Shown: positions 36,967-49,899, counted from the first letter of the stretch. The stretch is 64,000 nucleotides of DNA from Hyaloperonospora brassicae (GCA_947650285.1 CANTFL010001490.1:186001-250000); one strand, 5' to 3'. Notes: a model not told the origin generated them from the sequence alone. Made by a program: numbers and translations.

Positions 36967-38094
36967 ATGAGCGGAATCGGAAGCGGTACGGGAGGTGCAG
37001 CTAGTGGAGGTGAAGCTGCATATATACCACCAAATCGACCGATGGATGGGAGAAAAAAGCCGCCTCGCTTCGAAGAATCATTTGAGCTGTATTAAGCAGA
37101 ATTTCAACTTTACCTCGACTAGCGAGAAGATCTGGATGCGTTGTCGGAATCGACACACGACATGCCTCAGACCAACCATTTCCGACACAATTTGTCCATA
37201 AAGATCGGTTCGCTCGTGCTACAATCCTGCGAGAATTGAGCGGATATCAGAACGATGATACAACAGAGGGATGCTCAATGGACACATCGGCAGGAATGTT
37301 GGCGTCACTCGTTTCCGGCAAGACTCAGCGCGACCTCTCGTAAAAGGTTATGTTGTGTTGACAACTGGAAAACATTCACATAGCCCTGGCAAATTGATGG
37401 CAGATTACCTCTAGAAGAGGGCACTTTTTGGTCAGCAACTACAAAAAATGGGCACAGAGCACATGATCACTTACACCAAGATGGCATGTCTACTTTTGAT
37501 GGGTGTTGCGACAACCCATCGTGAGTTGGTTGAAAATTTGACCTACCAACCAGGCGAGGATATCCACCTACACTGCAACAAGTAGCTAATGCGCTGCGAT
37601 AACGTGATGAGTGTGACAAACTGGTGGAACAAGCTACTGCATCGGTCAACGGATACTCAAGAGCCGTGGTGATGAGTGTTAACACTACTTTGGAGGCATA
37701 AGGATATACTCGTTTTTGCCAAAAGGATAAAAAAGGTCAAGCACTTTCACTGTGACAAGAACAGTCACTTTCACCGAAACAGTTGGCACTATAAGCGCCA
37801 CCAGAACAAGGTTTAAATAAACAACAAAACAACGCCAAGACCAATAGGAATGACAAGAATCGAAAAGAAAAGTGTGCTAAAGAATCATTAAGCATAGTTG
37901 GAACGAGTTGGAAGTGGATGATGAAGAAGATTCATCGCACAACTCGAGGGCGACCGTACAAGCAGCAGCGGGAACTGAATTGACAAGATCAGTACCGCGA
38001 AGTGCTAATGCGTCATCTCGAACCTATGAACGCACAGGAAGGGCGTCTTTTCAACAACCACGGAGTGCAAGGATCACTGCACATGGACCGTAAA
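36967..38094 (+). pseudogene. gag: copia-type gag remnant
   Basis: ATG 36967 opens a Gly/Ser-rich start (MSGIGSGTGGASGGE), then PPNRPMDGRKKPPRFEE, typical of oomycete copia Gag, before TAA 37093. Later pieces are spread over frames: a zinc-knuckle remnant near 37738-37785 (HCDKNSHFHRNSW, first and last Cys lost) and an acidic C-terminal 61-codon frame (37908-38093). Confidence 0.65.
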
Positions 38095-38340
38095 GAAGGT
38101 CAACCCATTCAATGTGATTAAATGTCAGGCTGATACGTAATTATTTGACGGAAAAAGATGTTATTGAACAAGAACTGACCACAGTGGAAGGGGCCCTGAG
38201 CTCACCTAGAAAGGCAACAGTGGAAGGAGGCAATGCGGGCAGAATAAGATTGACAGTTGCGAAATTAGACATTAATCCTTGAGAATCCGCCAGAAAGCAA
38301 AACGTCAAGATCAGCATAGGTTCTCATTCCAGTCGGAAAT
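38095..38340 (+). other. Junction between gag remnant and array
   Basis: No intact protease or integrase motif. A deletion has brought gag next to RT. The last bases, TCGGAAA at 38333-38339, resemble the LTR sequence TCGGATA that ends every array unit. Confidence 0.5.
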
Positions 38341-39743
38341 CGACGCGACTCTTGATGCTACTGATTGCGATTTTCTCAGCGCTTGAGGCAAGGCATATCG
38401 ACGTTGAACCGCATTTCTCAATAGTTGATTGACTGGTGTGGTCATCGATATGGAACAACGAACTTACTTCGATGACGGCACTGAACGTGTCTGTCTGTTG
38501 AAGAAAGGTTTGTACGGTCTGAAGCAGGCGGCAAGGCTCTAGTATCAGACTTTGCGCGCTCTCTTGGTGGAATAGGGGTTCCAGCGTTGCGCATTAGACG
38601 TGGGGTTGTACTCGAGTTTGTTGATGGGCCGATTGCTCTTGTTACTGTCTATGTTGATGACATGCTGATTCTAGGAACTTCGAGCAGCATCGATGTCGTG
38701 GTCGACAACTTGCGTGCATGCTGTGCTTCAAAGGACATAGGACGCGTACCGTGCCTTTTCCATATGGAAGTGAAGTACGAGCCTGGGGTGATGCTATGTC
38801 TGTCTCAGACAGCATCAATTGATCGCATGCTGAAACAATTTCAAATGGAGCAAGCCAAGCCAGTACGATCACCACAACAGCAAAACAAGAACATGATGAC
38901 GGAGGAGACGGACAGCACCAAGATTCATGACGATAACCTACCATATCGGGAGTTAGTCGGTGAGCTACAATATCTGGTGATGTGTACCCGACCGGATATC
39001 GCCAATGCAGTGCGAAGTCTTCGTCGACGCACAGACGCGTATACTGCGGATAAATACCGAGAGTGAAGCGATTACTTCGGTATCTCAACGGAACAAGAAC
39101 ATTCGGCTTGTGCTATCGTCGAGACGAAGCTATACCAAGAGATGAATTGAAGGTGTTTGCCTACAGTGAAACTGACCACGCAAATTGTCCGGGCACCTCA
39201 CGAACAGTGACTGGTTTTGTTCTTCAACAAAACGGATGGAGCTTCCGGTTTAAGAGCAAGACACAAAAGGCAGTAACAGATGATACGTGCAAGTCGGAGC
39301 TCATTGCCGATAGCATGTGCGTCGAGCAATTTATGCGGGCTCGCAAACTCATTGCAGAGCTTACCTGAAACAAGCACATGGTGAACTGCCAATGGACAAT
39401 CAAAGCATGCTAACGATCTGCTCCACTGTCGTCAACTACGACGGAGCGATTCGGTATGCAAAGAAAAGCAACAAGATTGCAGAAATGGTCAGAAAGAAGG
39501 GTTTCACGATCCAGTATGTCGCCACCGAAGACAATGTTGCAGCTATCTTCACCAAAGCTCTCGGACCTCAGCGATTTGAAAAGTTAAGGCAACAACTACG
39601 GGTGACAAGTGTACTGGTGATGATTAAACATCAAGACGAGTAAGGCCTGAAACCGTGCGTTTCGGGGGAGTAAGATCGATACCTCGTTATTGGAAAAGGA
39701 AGCTCACGTTACGACAAGACATAATATCTTGTCATTCGGATAC
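38341..39743 (+). repeat. Array unit 1 (1403 bp)
   Basis: RT part 38587-39066 with YVDDM, RNase H part 39063-39368 and tail 39317-39643. It has the 1-bp-short CTCGAGTTTG form that breaks the GLYSR frame. Its opening reads GATTTTCTC where the other units have GATGTTCTC. Confidence 0.95.
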
Positions 39744-41147
39744 CGACGCGACTCTTGATGCTACTGATTGCGATGTTCTCAGCGCTTGAGGCAAAGCATA
39801 TCGACGTTGAACCGCATTTCTCAATAGTTGATTGACTGGTGTGGTCATCGATATGGAACAACGAACTTACTTCGATGACGGCACTGAACGTGTCTGTCTG
39901 TTGAAGAAAGGTTTGTACGGTCTGAAGCAGGCGGCAAGGCTCTAGTATCAGACTTTGCGCGCGCTCTTGGTGGAATAGGGGTTCCAGCGTTGCGCATTAG
40001 ACGTGGGGTTGTACTCGAGATATGTTGAAGGGCCGATTGCTCTTGTTACTGTCTATGTTGATGACATGCTGATTCTAGGAACTTCGAGCAGCATCGATGT
40101 CGTGGTCGACAACTTGCGTGCATGCTGTGCTTCAAAGGACATAGGACGCGTACCGTGCCTTTTCCATATGGAAGTGAAGTACGAGCCTGGGGTGATGCTA
40201 TGTCTGTCTCAGACAGCATCAATTGATCGCATGCTGAAACAATTTCAAATGGAGCAAGCCAAGCCAGTACGATCACCACAACAGCAAAACAAGAACATGA
40301 TGACGGAGGAGACGGACAGCACCAAGATTCATGACGATAACCTACCATATCGGGAGTTAGTCGGTGAGCTACAATATCTGGTGATGTGTACCCGACCGGA
40401 TATCGCCAATGCAGTGCGAAGTCTTCGTCGACGCACAGACGCGTATACTGCGGATAAATACCGAGAGTGAAGCGATTACTTCGGTATCTCAACGGAACAA
40501 GAACATTCGGCTTGTGCTATCGTCGAGACGAAGCTATACCAAGAGATGAATTGAAGGTGTTTGCCTACAGTGAAACTGACCACGCAAATTGTCCGGGCAC
40601 CTCACGAACAGTGACTGGTTTTGTTCTTCAACAAAACGGATGGAGCTTCCGGTTTAAGAGCAAGACACAAAAGGCAGTAACAGATGATACGTGCAAGTCG
40701 GAGCTCATTGCCGATAGCATGTGCGTCGAGCAATTTATGCGGGCTCGCAAACTCATTGCAGAGCTTACCTGAAACAAGCACATGGTGAACTGCCAATGGA
40801 CAATCAAAGCATGCTAACGATCTGCTCCACTGTCGCCAACTACGACGGAGCGATTCGGTATGCAAAGAAAAGCAACAAGATTGCAGAAATGGTCAGAAAG
40901 AAGGGTTTCACGATCCAGTATGTCGCCACCGAAGACAATGTTGCAGCTATCTTCACCAAAGCTCTCGGACCTCAGCGATTTGAAAAGTTAAGGCAACAAC
41001 TACGGGTGACAAGTGTACTGGTGATGATTAAACATCAAGACGAGTAAGGCCTGAAACCGTGCGTTTCGGGGGAGTAAGATCGATACCTCGTTATTGGAAA
41101 AGGAAGCTCACGTTACGACAAGACATACTCTCTTGTCATTCGGATAC
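39744..41147 (+). repeat. Array unit 2 (1404 bp)
   Basis: RT part 40003-40470 reads GLYSRYVEGP, the frame-intact 1404-bp form. Private change: STVANY instead of STVVNY in the tail. Its end reads CATACTCTC instead of CATAATATC. Confidence 0.95.
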
Positions 41148-42551
41148 CGACGCGACTCTTGATGCTACTGATTGCGATGTTCTCAGCGCTTGAGGCAAAG
41201 CATATCGACGTTGAACCGCGTTTCTCAATAGTTGATTGACTGGTGTGGTCATCGATATGGAACAACGAACTTACTTCGATGACGGCACTGAACGTGTCTG
41301 TCTGTTGAAGAAAGGTTTGTACGGTCTGAAGCAGGCGGCAAGGCTCTAGTATCAGACTTTGCGCGCGCTCTTGGTGGAATAGGGGTTCCAGCGTTGCGCA
41401 TTAGACGTGGGGTTGTACTCGAGATTTGTTGATGGGCCGATTGCTCTTGTTACTGTATATGTTGATGGCATGCTGATTCTAGGAACTTCGAGCAGCATCG
41501 ATGTCGTGGTCGACAACTTGCGTGCATGCTGTGCTTCAAAGGACACAGGACGCGTACCGTGCCTTTTCCATATGGAAGTGAAGTACGAGCCTGGGGTGAT
41601 GCTATGTCTGTCTCATACAGCATCAATTGATCGCATGCTGAAACAATTTCAAATGGAGCAAGCCAAGCCAGTACGATCACCACAACAGCAAAACAAGAAC
41701 ATGATGACGGAGGAGACGGACAGCACCAAGATTCATGACGATAACCTACCATATCGGGAGTTAGTCGGTGAGCTACAATATCTGGTGATGTGTACCCGAC
41801 CGGATATCGCCAATGCAGTGCGAAGTCTTCGTCGACGCACAGACGCGTATACTGCGGATAAATACCGAGAGTGAAGCGATTACTTCGGTATCTCAACGGA
41901 ACAAGAACATTCGGCTTGTGCTATCGTCGAGACGAAGCTATACCAAGAGATGAATTGAAGGTGTTTGCCTACAGTGAAACTGACCACGCAAATTGTCCGG
42001 GCACCTCACGAACAGTGACTGGTTTTGTTCTTCAACAAAACGGATGGAGCTTCCGGTTTAAGAGCAAGACACAAAAGGCAGTAACAGATGATACGTGCAA
42101 GTCGGAGCTCATTGCCGATACCATGTGCGTCGAGCAATTTATGCGGGCTCGCAAACTCATTGCAGAGCTTACCTGAAACAAGCACATGGTGAACTGCCAA
42201 TGGACAATCAAAGCATGCTAACGATCTGCTCCACTGTCGTCAACTACGACGGAGCGATTCGGTATGCAAAGAAAAGCAACAAGATTGCAGAAATGGTCAG
42301 AAAGAAGGTTTTCACGATCCAGTATGTCGCCACCGAAGACAATGTTGCAGCTATCTTCACCAAAGCTCTCGGACCTCAGCGATTTGAAAAGTTAAGGCAA
42401 CAACTACGGGTGACAAGTGTACTGGTGATGATTAAACATCAAGACGAGTAAGGCCTGAAACCGTGCGTTTCGGGGGAGTAAGATCGATACCTCGTTATTG
42501 GAAAAGGAAGCTCACGTTACGACAAGACATAATCTCTTGTCATTCGGATAC
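41148..42551 (+). repeat. Array unit 3 (1404 bp)
   Basis: RT part 41407-41874 reads GLYSRFVDGP. The catalytic motif is YVDG instead of YVDD, a further loss. It shares ACCGCGTTTC and IADTM with unit 5, and has KKV in the tail. Confidence 0.95.
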
Positions 42552-43955
42552 CGACGCGACTCTTGATGCTACTGATTGCGATGTTCTCAGCGCTTGAGGC
42601 AAGGCATATCGACGTTGAACCGCATTTCTCAATAGTTGATTGACTGGTGTGGTCATCGATATGGAACAACGAACTTACTTCGATGACGGCACTGAACGTG
42701 TCTGTCTGTTGAAGAAAGGTTTGTACGGTCTGAAGCAGGCGGCAAGGCTCTAGTATCAGACTTTGCGCGCGCTCTTGGTGGAATAGGGGTTCCAGCGTTG
42801 CGCATTAGACGTGGGGTTGTACTCGAGATATGTTGAAGGGCCGATTGCTCTTGTTACTGTCTATGTTGATGACATGCTGATTCTAGGAACTTCGAGCAGC
42901 ATCGATGTCGTGGTCGACAACTTGCGTGCATGCTGTGCTTCAAAGGACATAGGACGCGTACCGTGCCTTTTCCATATGGAAGTGAAGTACGAGCCTGGGG
43001 TGATGCTATGTCTGTCTCATACAGCATCAATTGATCGCATGCTGAAACAATTTCAAATGGAGCAAGCCAAGCCAGTACGATCACCACAACAGCAAAACAA
43101 GAACATGATGACGGAGGAGACGGACAGCACCAAGATTCATGACGATAACCTACCATATCGGGAGTTAGTCGGTGAGCTACAATATCTGGTGATGTGTACC
43201 CGACCGGATATCGCCAATGCAGTGCGAAGTCTTCGTCGACGCACAGACGCGTATACTGCGGATAAATACCGAGAGTGAAGCGATTACTTCGGTATCTCAA
43301 CGGAACAAGAACATTCGGCTTGTGCTATCGTCGAGACGAAGCTATACCAAGAGATGAATTGAAGGTGTTTGCCTACAGTGAAACTGACCACGCAAATTGT
43401 CCGGGCACCTCACGAACAGTGACTGGTTTTGTTCTTCAACAAAACGGATGGAGCTTCCGGTTTAAGAGCAAGACACAAAAGGCAGTAACAGATGATACGT
43501 GCAAGTCGGAGCTCATTGCCGATAGCATGTGCGTCGAGCAATTTATGCGGGCTCGCAAACTCATTGCAGAGCTTACCTGAAACAAGCACATGGTGAACTG
43601 CCAATGGACAATCAAAGCATGCTAACGATCTGCTCCACTGTCGTCAACTACGACGGAGCGATTCGGTATGCAAAGAAAAGCAACAAGATTGCAGAAATGG
43701 TCAGAAAGAAGGGTTTCACGATCCAGTATGTCGCCACCGAAGACAATGTTGCAGCTATCTTCACCAAAGCTCTCGGACCTCAGCGATTTGAAAAGTTAAG
43801 GCAACAACTACGGGTGACAAGTGTACTGGTGATGATTAAACATCAAGACGAGTAAGGCCTGAAACCGTGCGTTTCGGGGGAGTAAGATCGATACCTCGTT
43901 ATTGGAAAAGGAAGCTCACGTTACGACAAGACATACTCTCTTGTCATTCGGATAC
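42552..43955 (+). repeat. Array unit 4 (1404 bp)
   Basis: RT part 42811-43278 reads GLYSRYVEGP and IADSM as in unit 2, but SHT where unit 2 has SQT. Its end again reads CATACTCTC, as in unit 2. Confidence 0.95.
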
Positions 43956-45359
43956 CGACGCGACTCTTGATGCTACTGATTGCGATGTTCTCAGCGCTTG
44001 AGGCAAAGCATATCGACGTTGAACCGCGTTTCTCAATAGTTGATTGACTGGTGTGGTCATCGATATGGAACAACGAACTTACTTCGATGACGGCACTGAA
44101 CGTGTCTGTCTGTTGAAGAAAGGTTTGTACGGTCTGAAGCAGGCGGCAAGGCTCTAGTATCAGACTTTGCGCGCGCTCTTGGTGGAATAGGGGTTCCAGC
44201 GTTGCGCATTAGACGTGGGGTTGTACTCGAGATTTGTTGATGGGCCGATTGCTCTTGTTACTGTCTATGTTGATGACATGCTGATTCTAGGAACTTCGAG
44301 CAGCATCGATGTCGTGGTCGACAACTTGCGTGCATGCTGTGCTTCAAAGGACATAGGACGCGTACCGTGCCTTTTCCATATGGAAGTGAAGTACGAGCCT
44401 GGGGTGATGCTATGTCTGTCTCAGACAGCATCAATTGATCGCATGCTGAAACAATTTCAAATGGAGCAAGCCAAGCCAGTACGATCACCACAACAGCAAA
44501 ACAAGAACATGATGACGGAGGAGACGGACAGCACCAAGATTCATGACGATAACCTACCATATCGGGAGTTAGTCGGTGAGCTACAATATCTGGTGATGTG
44601 TACCCGACCGGATATCGCCAATGCAGTGCGAAGTCTTCGTCGACGCACAGACGCGTATACTGCGGATAAATACCGAGAGTGAAGCGATTACTTCGGTATC
44701 TCAACGGAACAAGAACATTCGGCTTGTGCTATCGTCGAGACGAAGCTATACCAAGAGATGAATTGAAGGTGTTTGCCTACAGTGAAACTGACCACGCAAA
44801 TTGTCCGGGCACCTCACGAACAGTGACTGGTTTTGTTCTTCAACAAAACGGATGGAGCTTCCGGTTTAAGAGCAAGACACAAAAGGCAGTAACAGATGAT
44901 ACGTGCAAGTCGGAGCTCATTGCCGATACCATGTGCGTCGAGCAATTTATGCGGGCTCGCAAACTCATTGCAGAGCTTACCTGAAACAAGCACATGGTGA
45001 ACTGCCAATGGACAATCAAAGCATGCTAACGATCTGCTCCACTGTCGTCAACTACGACGGAGCGATTCGGTATGCAAAGAAAAGCAACAAGATTGCAGAA
45101 ATGGTCAGAAAGAAGGGTTTCACGATCCAGTATGTCGCCACCGAAGACAATGTTGCAGCTATCTTCACCAAAGCTCTCGGACCTCAGCGATTTGAAAAGT
45201 TAAGGCAACAACTACGGGTGACAAGTGTACTGGTGATGATTAAACATCAAGACGAGTAAGGCCTGAAACCGTGCGTTTCGGGGGAGTAAGATCGATACCT
45301 CGTTATTGGAAAAGGAAGCTCACGTTACGACAAGACATAATATCTTGTCATTCGGATAC
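43956..45359 (+). repeat. Array unit 5 (1404 bp)
   Basis: RT part 44215-44682 reads GLYSRFVDGP with intact YVDD. It shares ACCGCGTTTC and IADTM with unit 3, but has SQT and KKG. Confidence 0.95.
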
Positions 45360-46762
45360 CGACGCGACTCTTGATGCTACTGATTGCGATGTTCTCAGCG
45401 CTTGAGGCAAAGCATATCGACGTTGAACCGCATTTCTCAATAGTTGATTGACTGGTGTGGTCATCGATATGGAACAACGAACTTACTTCGATGACGGCAC
45501 TGAACGTGTCTGTCTGTTGAAGAAAGGTTTGTACGGTCTGAAGCAGGCGGCAAGGCTCTAGTATCAGACTTTGCGCGCGCTCTTGGTGGAATAGGGGTTC
45601 CAGCGTTGCGCATTAGACGTGGGGTTGTACTCGAGTTTGTTGATGGGCCGATTGCTCTTGTTACTGTCTATGTTGATGACATGCTGATTCTAGGAACTTC
45701 GAGCAGCATCGATGTCGTGGTCGACAACTTGCGTGCATGCTGTGCTTCAAAGGACATAGGACGCGTACCGTGCCTTTTCCATATGGAAGTGAAGTACGAG
45801 CCTGGGGTGATGCTATGTCTGTCTCATACAGCATCAATTGATCGCATGCTGAAACAATTTCAAATGGAGCAAGCCAAGCCAGTACGATCACCACAACAGC
45901 AAAACAAGAACATGATGACGGAGGAGACGGACAGCACCAAGATTCATGACGATAACCTACCATATCGGGAGTTAGTCGGTGAGCTACAATATCTGGTGAT
46001 GTGTACCCGACCGGATATCGCCAATGCAGTGCGAAGTCTTCGTCGACGCACAGACGCGTATACTGCGGATAAATACCGAGAGTGAAGCGATTACTTCGGT
46101 ATCTCAACGGAACAAGAACATTCGGCTTGTGCTATCGTCGAGACGAAGCTATACCAAGAGATGAATTGAAGGTGTTTGCCTACAGTGAAACTGACCACGC
46201 AAATTGTCTGGGCACCTCACGAACAGTGACTGGTTTTGTTCTTCAACAAAACGGATGGAGCTTCCGGTTTAAGAGCAAGACACAAAAGGCAGTAACAGAT
46301 GATACGTGCAAGTCGGAGCTCATTGCCGATACCATGTGCGTCGAGCAATTTATGCGGGCTCGCAAACTCATTGCAGAGCTTACCTGAAACAAGCACATGG
46401 TGAACTGCCAATGGACAATCAAAGCATGCTAACGATCTGCTCCACTGTCGTCAACTACGACGGAGCGATTCGGTATGCAAAGAAAAGCAACAAGATTGCA
46501 GAAATGGTCAGAAAGAAGGTTTTCACGATCCAGTATGTCGCCACCGAAGACAATGTTGCAGCTATCTTCACCAAAGCTCTCGGACCTCAGCGATTTGAAA
46601 AGTTAAGGCAACAACTACGGGTGACAAGTGTACTGGTGATGATTAAACATCAAGACGAGTAAGGCCTGAAACCGTGCGTTTCGGGGGAGTAAGATCGATA
46701 CCTCGTTATTGGAAAAGGAAGCTCACGTTACGACAAGACATAATATCTTGTCATTCGGATAC
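45360..46762 (+). repeat. Array unit 6 (1403 bp)
   Basis: 1-bp-short form; RT part 45606-46085. First of three units sharing NCLG (others NCPG), IADTM, SHT and KKV. Confidence 0.95.
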
Positions 46763-48165
46763 CGACGCGACTCTTGATGCTACTGATTGCGATGTTCTCA
46801 GCGCTTGAGGCAAAGCATATCGACGTTGAACCGCATTTCTCAATAGTTGATTGACTGGTGTGGTCATCGATATGGAACAACGAACTTACTTCGATGACGG
46901 CACTGAACGTGTCTGTCTGTTGAAGAAAGGTTTGTACGGTCTGAAGCAGGCGGCAAGGCTCTAGTATCAGACTTTGCGCGCGCTCTTGGTGGAATAGGGG
47001 TTCCAGCGTTGCGCATTAGACGTGGGGTTGTACTCGAGTTTGTTGATGGGCCGATTGCTCTTGTTACTGTCTATGTTGATGACATGCTGATTCTAGGAAC
47101 TTCGAGCAGCATCGATGTCGTGGTCGACAACTTGCGTGCATGCTGTGCTTCAAAGGACACAGGACGCGTACCGTGCCTTTTCCATATGGAAGTGAAGTAC
47201 GAGCCTGGGGTGATGCTATGTCTGTCTCATACAGCATCAATTGATCGCATGCTGAAACAATTTCAAATGGAGCAAGCCAAGCCAGTACGATCACCACAAC
47301 AGCAAAACAAGAACATGATGACGGAGGAGACGGACAGCACCAAGATTCATGACGATAACCTACCATATCGGGAGTTAGTCGGTGAGCTACAATATCTGGT
47401 GATGTGTACCCGACCGGATATCGCCAATGCAGTGCGAAGTCTTCGTCGACGCACAGACGCGTATACTGCGGATAAATACCGAGAGTGAAGCGATTACTTC
47501 GGTATCTCAACGGAACAAGAACATTCGGCTTGTGCTATCGTCGAGACGAAGCTATACCAAGAGATGAATTGAAGGTGTTTGCCTACAGTGAAACTGACCA
47601 CGCAAATTGTCTGGGCACCTCACGAACAGTGACTGGTTTTGTTCTTCAACAAAACGGATGGAGCTTCCGGTTTAAGAGCAAGACACAAAAGGCAGTAACA
47701 GATGATACGTGCAAGTCGGAGCTCATTGCCGATACCATGTGCGTCGAGCAATTTATGCGGGCTCGCAAACTCATTGCAGAGCTTACCTGAAACAAGCACA
47801 TGGTGAACTGCCAATGGACAATCAAAGCATGCTAACGATCTGCTCCACTGTCGTCAACTACGACGGAGCGATTCGGTATGCAAAGAAAAGCAACAAGATT
47901 GCAGAAATGGTCAGAAAGAAGGTTTTCACGATCCAGTATGTCGCCACCGAAGACAATGTTGCAGCTATCTTCACCAAAGCTCTCGGACCTCAGCGATTTG
48001 AAAAGTTAAGGCAACAACTACGGGTGACAAGTGTACTGGTGATGATTAAACATCAAGACGAGTAAGGCCTGAAACCGTGCGTTTCGGGGGAGTAAGATCG
48101 ATACCTCGTTATTGGAAAAGGAAGCTCACGTTACGACAAGACATAATATCTTGTCATTCGGATAC
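46763..48165 (+). repeat. Array unit 7 (1403 bp)
   Basis: As unit 6 but with DTGR, a change otherwise seen only in unit 3. RT part 47009-47488. Confidence 0.95.
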
Positions 48166-49567
48166 CGACGCGACTCTTGATGCTACTGATTGCGATGTTC
48201 TCAGCGCTTGAGGCAAAGCATATCGACGTTGAACCGCATTTCTCAATAGTTGATTGACTGGTGTGGTCATCGATATGGAACAACGAACTTACTTCGATGA
48301 CGGCACTGAACGTGTCTGTCTGTTGAAGAAAGGTTTGTACGGTCTGAAGCAGGCGGCAAGGCTCTAGTATCAGACTTTGCGCGCGCTCTTGGTGGAATAG
48401 GGGTTCCAGCGGTGCGCATTAGACGTGGGGTTGTACTCGAGTTTGTTGATGGGCCGATTGCTCTTGTTACTGTCTATGTTGATGACATGCTGATTCTAGG
48501 AACTTCGAGCAGCATCGATGTCGTGGTCGACAACTTGCGTGCATGCTGTGCTTCAAAGGACATAGGACGCGTACCGTGCCTTTTCCATATGGAAGTGAAG
48601 TACGAGCCTGGGGTGATGCTATGTCTGTCTCATACAGCATCAATTGATCGCATGCTGAAACAATTTCAAATGGAGCAAGCCAAGCCAGTACGATCACCAC
48701 AACAGCAAAACAAGAACATGATGACGGAGGAGACGGACAGCACCAAGATTCATGACGATAACCTACCATATCGGGAGTTAGTCGGTGAGCTACAATATCT
48801 GGTGATGTGTACCCGACCGGATATCGCCAATGCAGTGCGAAGTCTTCGTCGACGCACAGACGCGTATAGTGCGGATAAATACCGAGAGTGAAGCGATTAC
48901 TTCGGTATCTCAACGGAACAAGAACATTCGGCTTGTGCTATCGTCGAGACGAAGCTATACCAAGAGATGAATTGAAGGTGTTTGCCTACAGTGAAACTGA
49001 CCACGCAAATTGTCTGGGCACCTCACGAACAGTGACTGGTTTTGTTCTTCAACAAAACGGATGGAGCTTCCGGTTTAAGAGCAAGACACAAAAGGCAGTA
49101 ACAGATGATACGTGCAAGTCGGAGCTCATTGCCGATACCATGTGCGTCGAGCAATTTATGCGGGCTCGCAAACTCATTGCAGAGCTTACCTGAAACAAGC
49201 ACATGGTGAACTGCCAATGGACAATCAAAGCATGCTAACGATCTGCTCCACTGTCGTCAACTACGACGGAGCGATTCGGTATGCAAAGAAAAGCAACAAG
49301 ATTGCAGAAATGGTCAGAAAGAAGGTTTTCACGATCCAGTATGTCGCCACCGAAGACAATGTTGCAGCTATCTTCACCAAAGCTCTCGGACCTCAGCGAT
49401 TTGAAAAGTTAAGGCAACAACTACGGGTGACAAGTGTACTGGTGATGATTAAACATCAAGACGAGTAAGGCCTGAAACCGTGCGTTTCGGGGGAGTAAGA
49501 TCGATACCTCGTTATTGGAAAAGGAAGCTCACGTTACGACAAGACATAATATCTTGTCATTCGGATA
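48166..49567 (+). repeat. Array unit 8 (1402 bp)
   Basis: As unit 6, with private changes (YSADKY for YTADKY; CAGCGGTGCGC for CAGCGTTGCGC). RT part 48412-48891. After TCGGATA it runs on into the rest of an LTR instead of a new unit. Confidence 0.95.
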
Positions 49568-49850
49568 GCACCTGGTGAATAACCATTGGCAGCGGACTCG
49601 TGTTTGCGATATTGAGGCGTCGCAGTTCACGAAATAATCTTCGTATTTTGATAGTATGTAAATGCTTCCCACATAAGTCACTGTATATATAGTAAGTCAC
49701 AGTATAAATAGGTGTCTATCCTAGATAGTAAGGTTAAGTCCCCTTCCATGAATGTAAGAACATTTGCTCTTCCATGTTACAATATAAAAGTTAATTTTTT
49801 AGGTCTCTCCGTAGCTTCCTCGATGTTATCTTAAACAGAACGTACCACTG
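49503..49850 (+). repeat. copia-type 3' LTR (right end uncertain)
   Basis: It follows the last polypurine tract. The first 60 bases are those found at the end of every array unit. The rest is unique here and contains TATAAATA at 49703-49710, a plausible LTR promoter. The right end was not pinned down because no full partner LTR is present. Confidence 0.55.
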
Positions 49851-49899
49851 CATCTCGTGCTTACAAACTATTCTCCTGCTACCTTAAGTTCAATGAGGT

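Larger units (their letters stand above)
38341..49567 (+). repeat. Tandem array: eight 1.4-kb units of copia RT/RNase H
   Basis: Eight head-to-tail units start at 38341, 39744, 41148, 42552, 43956, 45360, 46763 and 48166, with lengths 1403, 1404, 1404, 1404, 1404, 1403, 1403 and 1402. Each runs from mid-RT through the YVDDM catalytic motif, RNase H (TDDTCKSELI), a GGGGGAG polypurine tract and the LTR start. Units differ by a handful of substitutions, roughly 99 percent identity by eye. All share the same inactivating stops (TAG before the RT palm, TAG two dozen codons later, TGA ending the RT part, TGA ending the RNase H part). The sequence was therefore dead before it was amplified. Confidence 0.97.
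36584..49850 (+). mobile_element. Ty1/copia-type element with internally amplified 3' region
   Basis: Reading left to right: an LTR-like head (TCGTTATTGGAAAA near 36593), a broken gag from 36967, a deletion removing protease and integrase, then eight tandem copies of RT/RNase H plus polypurine tract plus the first 50-60 bp of an LTR, and finally one LTR that continues past that point. The left LTR-like segment matches the right one only over about 25 bases, so the ends may come from different subfamilies. Element limits are approximate. No coding part is intact. Confidence 0.8.

Noticed and set aside
38642..48913. A 148-codon minus-strand frame repeated in all eight array units
   Set aside because: It lies exactly opposite the RT coding strand and is carried along by the repeat. 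Composition is Ser/Cys-rich and unlike a selected protein.
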